64,000 nucleotides of DNA, taken from the NCBI GenBank assembly GCA_030340625.1, contig JAOPHQ010004847.1, forward strand, positions 15,001 to 79,000. Direction: 5' to 3'. Below the pieces are notes generated by a model. That model was given only the letters and a program-made list of their open reading frames with translations. It was not told the origin of the DNA and ran no database searches. This document shows, one piece after another, positions 61,001 through 64,000 of the stretch (the stretch's first letter is position 1; each line of letters opens with the position of its first letter). Origin of the DNA: Merluccius polli. Its lineage: Eukaryota; Chordata; Actinopteri; Gadiformes; Merlucciidae. A program made the position numbers and the translations under genes.

Positions 61001-64000
61001 CAGGAACGTGAATGCCTACCTATGCATCCTGCGGGCCTTCTCCAGCACTTCGAACATGTGGTCCTGGAAAACGTCCAGCCGCTTGTAGCGGCCCCGCTCC
61101 ACGTTGGCCCGGATGATCTCGAAGTTGAGCCGGGGCTTCTCGGGGCCCGCTGGGTCCAGCGCCGGGATCTCGGCCAACGAGTCGCTGTAGCAGCGGCCCT
61201 CATCGTCCTGATGGCCCAGCACCGACACGAAGAGGCTGCCGACCAGCTCCTGGATCAGCCGTGGCACATCGGGCGCACCCAAGTCGTCACCGCCCTCCAG
61301 GTCGCGGCGGGTCTCCAGCAGCACGCGGTGCAGCATGAGTGCGTCGCGGTAGATGAGCGACTCGGGCTCGTTGTAGGTGCAAGCGTTGTTAAACATGAGC
61401 ACCAGGTCCTCCACCAGCGCGTCCACGTCCTGGTACTTATTGGCCAGCATGTGGCTCTTGACCTTCTCCATGTCCACGGGCTTCTTGATGGCGAGGTAGT
61501 AGTCGGGCAGCTCGGCGCGCGACGGCAGCCGCAGGAAGATGGTGCTGAGGCGGCGGCCGCGCTTGTCCGCAAAGTTCTTGACCGCCTCGTAGAGCTCGCT
61601 CAGCTTCTGCTGCAGTGGCGTCAGGTACTTGGACTTTCTCAGGGTCAGGCTGTTCTTCCCTGTGAGCCAACGTGTCGTTTGTGAGATGAAGCAGACTTCG
61701 GAATGCACAATCCATTGTATGTTTGTGTTTGTATGTAGGATGTACAAGTCAAATGCAGGTTCCCCCCAACTTACTTATCTTCAACTTTGGGGTTATCATC
61801 ATGTCATCATCGTCGATCGACGGCCCGAGATCTCTTCTCCTGTCCTTCAGAATCTTCTCCAGGACATCAGCATCATTATAGACCTGGATTTGAATAATTT
61901 CCTTACACTGTAATTGGGATCATTGTATATGAAATGATAAAAATATTTTCCTATGCATTATGATTTGTTTTTGCTGAATAAATAAGCTCAAAGAGTGAAT
62001 CACAATACTGCCCAGATTTGAAGGAAGAAAAGCAACACCTCTTTGACTCCACGAAAGCAAACCCTCAAGTAATAAATAAACAAACTAATAAAAAAATAAA
62101 TAAACTAATAAACATAAAATTAAACTCAACTGTCAATGTCGACAACGCCAGCAAGACTGAATGCTTCACAACAACAATTACAAACAGCCCCCTGACCTGG
62201 GAGCCCTCCTCGTTGTAGTGGCGTGCATTGCGGAACATCAGCCTCATGTCGTCCATCATGGCGTCCTCGCTGGCGTACTTGTCCAAGCGGATGTTGTGCT
62301 CCACCATACGCAGGTCCATGGGCTCCAGGATCACCTTGTAGTCGGGGGGGGGGGGGGGGGGGAATCCATTCATGTAAGTATCAGGATTCTTGTATCGTCC
62401 GGGTTGACTCAAATACCAAACGTAATCCAGAATCATTAATGTGGAAGCATATTCATCGCACACAAAAAATGTAAATATCGCAGTTTTTACAGAATCGCAA
62501 TACTTACAGAATAACAATAAATATCATATCGGCACTCAAAAAGGAATGTGGTAATATTGTACAGTGACGTCCATGCCGATTCCCCCCCCTACCTTGTAGT
62601 AGTCGGGGTAGTCCTTCTTGGAGGGCTTGACCATGAAGAGGTCACACAGCCGCCGGCCCGTGGCAGGCTCCCGCGCCTCAGTGACGGCCATGAAGAGCGC
62701 ACGCATGCAGTTCTTCTTGGTGTTCTTCTTGTACCTGCACAACCAATGCATAGGGAACGACACCGACAAAGAAAACACAAATGCGAGTCAAACAAATGCA
62801 TGTTGTTTTTTTTCTCCCATGACAACACGCCACTAGTGACCAAGTTCACCAAATACCATGCGGCCAACATTTACTCGCTCGTGAGAGTTTACCAGGTAAA
62901 ATGTTACATGGCGTAGCCTACATTTTTCTCTTTGAGCTGCCATTGTCGGAGATGGCCGAGGACATCATGCTGTCACCATCGTCGTCATCTCTGTGCAGAA
63001 GCTCCTTCCTCTTCATCTAGACAGGGAACATTTGAGTTACCACACATGAGACTACATACAACACTTAGTATTTAGTTGCATTGGTACATTTTTTATCAAT
63101 TAACAAATAATGAGTAGTAATTATATATATATGTAAGTAGATAGACATTACAATATGTCATTATGAATAAACCTTTAATGGAAAAACTATTACTCACACT
63201 TTGCCAAGAGAAAACTCTTCTAACGATGCATTAAAATAAATAACACCAAAACGAACACCCATGCATCAACTACCACCCTACAAGACAAATCCTGCTGAGA
63301 CTCTGGCCAGCGGTGAGGAAGAGGGAGACGGAAGACGGAGACAGACCTGCTGGATGTGCTGGAGCTTGAGTGCTCTCTTGTAGATGGAGGAGTGGGGGAC
63401 GTTGTAGCGCTTGCCATTTTCCAGCATGCGCGTCAGGTCGCTGTCTAAATGCTCCACGCTGTCGTACTCGTTGCTCTTCATCTTGTTCCTGTAGGGAAGC
63501 ACTGTCGCTCACATTTTGGGAAGGAGGGAAGGGGGGGGGGGCAGGAATACTCTACTGTACAGTGTATGGGGATAAAATAAATAAAACAAAAGAGAACGTG
63601 GTTGAAAAAGAACAAAACAAAAAGAAAACTTGATGTGATGACAACCAGTTTGACTTGATTCGAATAAGCTAGACATCGGATTTTTGATGTGCTAATGTTG
63701 TAGCAATATAGACCCAATCTATAGCATATCACTTGCTTATAACAACAGTAGAGTTGTAGTTGTCAAAAAGGCTCAGTGATGACCACACAGCGGGCCCTTG
63801 GTACCTGATCTGGTGGAGGCAGATGGGCTGGTTGATCTGCTGGTAGTAGTCGGGGTAGTCCTTCCTGGAGGGCAGCTGCAGGAAGGGCTCCGAGATCAGC
63901 TGGCCCTGGCTGTTTCTGCCCCCCCGCACCGCCTCGTACAGCTGAAAGATGGGGTTGCTCATGTCCATGTTGGAGTGGATGCTCTCTGCCTCCGACTCGC
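46859..64000 (-). CDS. pbrm1l: Polybromo-1 family protein (BAF180), 3' part of gene
   Basis: Subunit that defines the PBAF SWI/SNF chromatin remodeller and reads acetylated histones. Exons, N to C: >64000-63805, 63488-63347, 63016-62922, 62734-62593, 62334-62197, 61883-61775, 61659-61020, 60588-60377, 60127-59942, 59019-58862, 58293-58042, 57859-57714, 57139-56982, 56867-56684, 56382-56181, 55850-55649, 52012-51857 (or 51837), 51381-51336 (alternative), 51066-51023, 47706-47490, 47022-46859. All borders are AG/GT and phases agree. Bromodomains 1 and 2 and the start lie beyond the window. Compared with human PBRM1 the region between bromodomains 3 and 4 is diverged and the proline-rich tail is much shorter, which is why I favour the teleost paralogue pbrm1l; it may instead be pbrm1. 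Confidence 0.95.
47850..48000 (+). repeat. tRNA-derived SINE
   Basis: The A box TAGCGGAGTGG (47,858-47,868) and B box GGTTCAAACC (47,902-47,911) are well placed. The body reads CATTGAGTAAGATGCCTAATC, a variant of the CCTTGAGCAAGA motif in the 9,940 copy. It lies in the last polybromo intron but one, opposite to that gene. Confidence 0.8.
48735..49041. repeat. Dispersed repeat, intact copy
   Basis: Begins GCTTGTACATCAGAGTGCAT and matches 37,889-38,134 followed by 41,132-41,200. This copy lacks the 3-kb insertion and gives the pre-insertion state of the cse1l intron. Confidence 0.85.
49256..49439 (-). pseudogene. Decayed duplicate of the polybromo HMG-box exon
   Basis: On the same strand as polybromo and 6.4 kb downstream of the true exon, this 184-nt segment reads NMSGYILFSNGMRSVIKAQH and LVGTEWRNLEGSKKA. 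It still has an AG before it and GT after it. A 16-nt loss before the NMSGY codons and a 2-nt loss at the end, relative to the 202-nt exon, break the frame; entered in phase 0 it meets TGA after 15 codons. Flanking intron sequence is also similar up to about 49,590, so this is a genomic duplication, not a retrocopy. Confidence 0.88.
51481..51520. repeat. (CA)n in polybromo intron
   Basis: Short ACAC run between the alternative tail exons; nothing else seen in this intron. Confidence 0.8.
52062..54420 (+). mobile_element. Ty3/gypsy-type LTR retrotransposon relic, rearranged
   Basis: LTR-like ends share TGTGG...GACCAGGCTGCCAAGGCCCTCC (from 52,062 and 54,256) and CTCACCTGCAACCACT; the 3' copy is truncated. 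A G-rich polypurine tract (54,239-54,252) precedes the 3' LTR. The inside has a Gag-like frame (about 52,482-52,993), a scrap of protease-like sequence, an integrase zinc-binding region and core (53,130-53,870; HPQTDGLVERFNRT), then RNase H-like sequence (53,862-54,100; DASETGLGAV). Frameshifts break it. Reverse transcriptase is missing. It lies in a polybromo intron in antisense orientation. Confidence 0.85.
54456..55538. mobile_element. hAT-like non-autonomous element
   Basis: The left end CAGGGCTCCAGACTAAC and the reverse-complemented right end TAGGCTCCAGAGTGCGAC are related, and both continue into GGTGCGCCT(A/G)AC and GTCGCAC words. No clean 8-bp duplication could be matched. An internal 32-bp tandem duplication (CCAATCAGAGRCAGAGTAGG) lies at 55,381-55,434. 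No transposase. Confidence 0.6.
55649..56382 (-). CDS. pbrm1l: Acidic linker and HMG-box exons of polybromo
   Basis: Exon 56,181-56,382 encodes an acidic linker ending in MPYTPPQ. Exon 55,649-55,850 encodes STPKTIKGLSKKEGSKRK and the start of the HMG box (NMSGYILFSSEMRAVIK, SFGELSRLVGTEWRNLEGSK), continued by 52,012-51,857. The HMG box binds nucleosomal DNA. Confidence 0.93.
56684..60127 (-). CDS. pbrm1l: Two BAH domains of polybromo
   Basis: BAH1 is encoded by 59,942-60,127 (VGDYVYVEPAEPHLQPHVIC), 58,862-59,019 (WLYGCWFYRPNETFHLATRK) and 58,042-58,293. BAH2 is encoded by 57,714-57,859 (NMWLKVGDCVYIGSHGLVR), 56,982-57,139 (GPIFIHPEETEHEPTKMFYK) and 56,684-56,867. These domains mediate protein contacts in PBAF; chicken polybromo BAH domains have been tied to PCNA ubiquitination. 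Both look complete. Confidence 0.93.
57225..57445 (-). mobile_element. hAT-MITE fragment
   Basis: On the minus strand it begins TAGGGCTGCAACTAAAGTC and continues with ATTAATC-rich sequence, the familiar end of a very common vertebrate hAT MITE. The other end is not preserved. Confidence 0.5.
57865..57925. repeat. (CA)n microsatellite beside a polybromo 3' splice site
   Basis: CA-rich repeat starting about 7 nt upstream (minus strand) of the acceptor for exon 57,714-57,859; read in the transcript it is UG-rich. Confidence 0.85.
58389..58848. mobile_element. hAT-like element hard against a polybromo donor site
   Basis: CAGGGCTGTAGTACGAGACCA at the left and GGTCTCAACTACAGCCCTG at the right are inverted ends; the inside is repeats of GGTCTTGGTCTC. 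It ends 13 bp from the 5' splice site of exon 58,862-59,019. Flanking octamers (TGTTGGAG, GTCGGTGG) match only partly. Confidence 0.75.
59205..59313 (+). repeat. Retroposon 3' tail
   Basis: Ends AAGCGCTATATAAATGCAGTCCATTTACCATT, a tail found on very many fish retroposons. Confidence 0.65.
59366..59508 (-). repeat. tRNA-derived SINE (minus strand)
   Basis: Read on the minus strand, GGGGTTCAATTCCC is the B box and the element ends GCTTTGGATAAAAGCATCC, the tail class also seen near 5,010 and 10,110. Confidence 0.75.
59629..59877. mobile_element. MITE with perfect 12-bp terminal inverted repeats
   Basis: TTATTACACGGC (59,629-59,640) is matched by GCCGTGTAATAA (59,866-59,877). It contains the CCAATCAGAATCGAGTATTC core. 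Just upstream, GGATAATGTACAGC and GCTGTACATTATCC (59,549-59,632) form a further inverted pair, so the whole unit may begin near 59,545. Confidence 0.75.
60377..64000 (-). CDS. pbrm1l: Bromodomains 3-6 of polybromo
   Basis: BD3 spans 63,347-64,000, BD4 61,775-62,734, BD5 and most of BD6 the single 640-nt exon 61,020-61,659, with BD6 finishing in 60,377-60,588. The acetyl-lysine Asn is present in BD3 (RYNVP), BD4 (HYNEEGS) and BD5 (TYNEPES). In BD6 the matching position reads MHRTDSE, with His where human PBRM1 has Asn (MNRTDSE); the codon is at 61,022-61,024. The rest of BD6 looks intact. Confidence 0.92.
62335..62592 (-). other. pbrm1l: Polybromo intron with complementary ends
   Basis: On the minus strand the intron starts GTA followed by GGGGGGGGAATC and ends with GATT, 19 C, then GACTACAAG before exon 62,197-62,334. 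GGGGGGGGAATC and GATTCCCCCCCC are exact complements, so both splice sites could be drawn together by a 12-bp stem. The last nine intron bases copy the end of the preceding exon (GACTACTACAAG). Confidence 0.85.

Overview
The window reads as teleost fish nuclear DNA, probably a spiny-rayed fish. It carries multi-exon vertebrate genes with short introns. It is dense in (GT)n, (GA)n and long G/C homopolymers, and it holds tRNA-derived SINEs, hAT-type elements and a Ty3/gypsy relic of kinds common in fish. There are no bacterial operons, CRISPR arrays or complete viral genomes.

Layout. (1) 1-25,293: no exon recognised; taken as the long first intron of kcnb1 (Kv2.1), filled with SINEs, microsatellites, a short hAT element with intact target duplication, and two minisatellites. 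(2) 25,294-27,201 (+): last coding exon of kcnb1 (S1-S6, pore, C-terminal tail); the T1 exon lies outside the window. (3) 32,382-34,299 (+): a five-exon RDH10-family retinol dehydrogenase, complete at 319 aa. (4) 35,166-45,264 (-): cse1l (exportin-2), all 24 coding exons; they sum to exactly 971 codons plus stop once one extra base in the third coding exon is discounted. (5) 46,859-64,000 (-): polybromo-1 family gene (pbrm1 or its teleost paralogue), 21 exons seen covering bromodomains 3-6, two BAH domains, the HMG box and a short proline-rich tail; the N-terminal exons lie beyond the right edge.

The four genes do not form one pathway: a neuronal K+ channel, a retinoid enzyme, a nuclear transport receptor and a PBAF chromatin subunit. 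Their order is informative. kcnb1 and cse1l lie together on human 20q13, and an RDH10-type gene beside kcnb1 mirrors RDH10 near KCNB2 on human 8q, which points to an old duplicated block. rdh10-like and cse1l converge tail to tail; cse1l and pbrm1 run head to tail, with the cse1l promoter about 0.7 kb from the pbrm1 stop codon.

Most useful observations: a single-base frame break in cse1l; nested hAT-like elements with exact 8-bp duplications in one cse1l intron, for which another copy of the host repeat gives the empty site; a decayed second copy of the pbrm1 HMG-box exon; a frame-locked alternative splice pair in the pbrm1 tail; a pbrm1 intron whose two ends are complementary; and loss of the reader asparagine in bromodomain 6. 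I found no clearly new multi-gene system.
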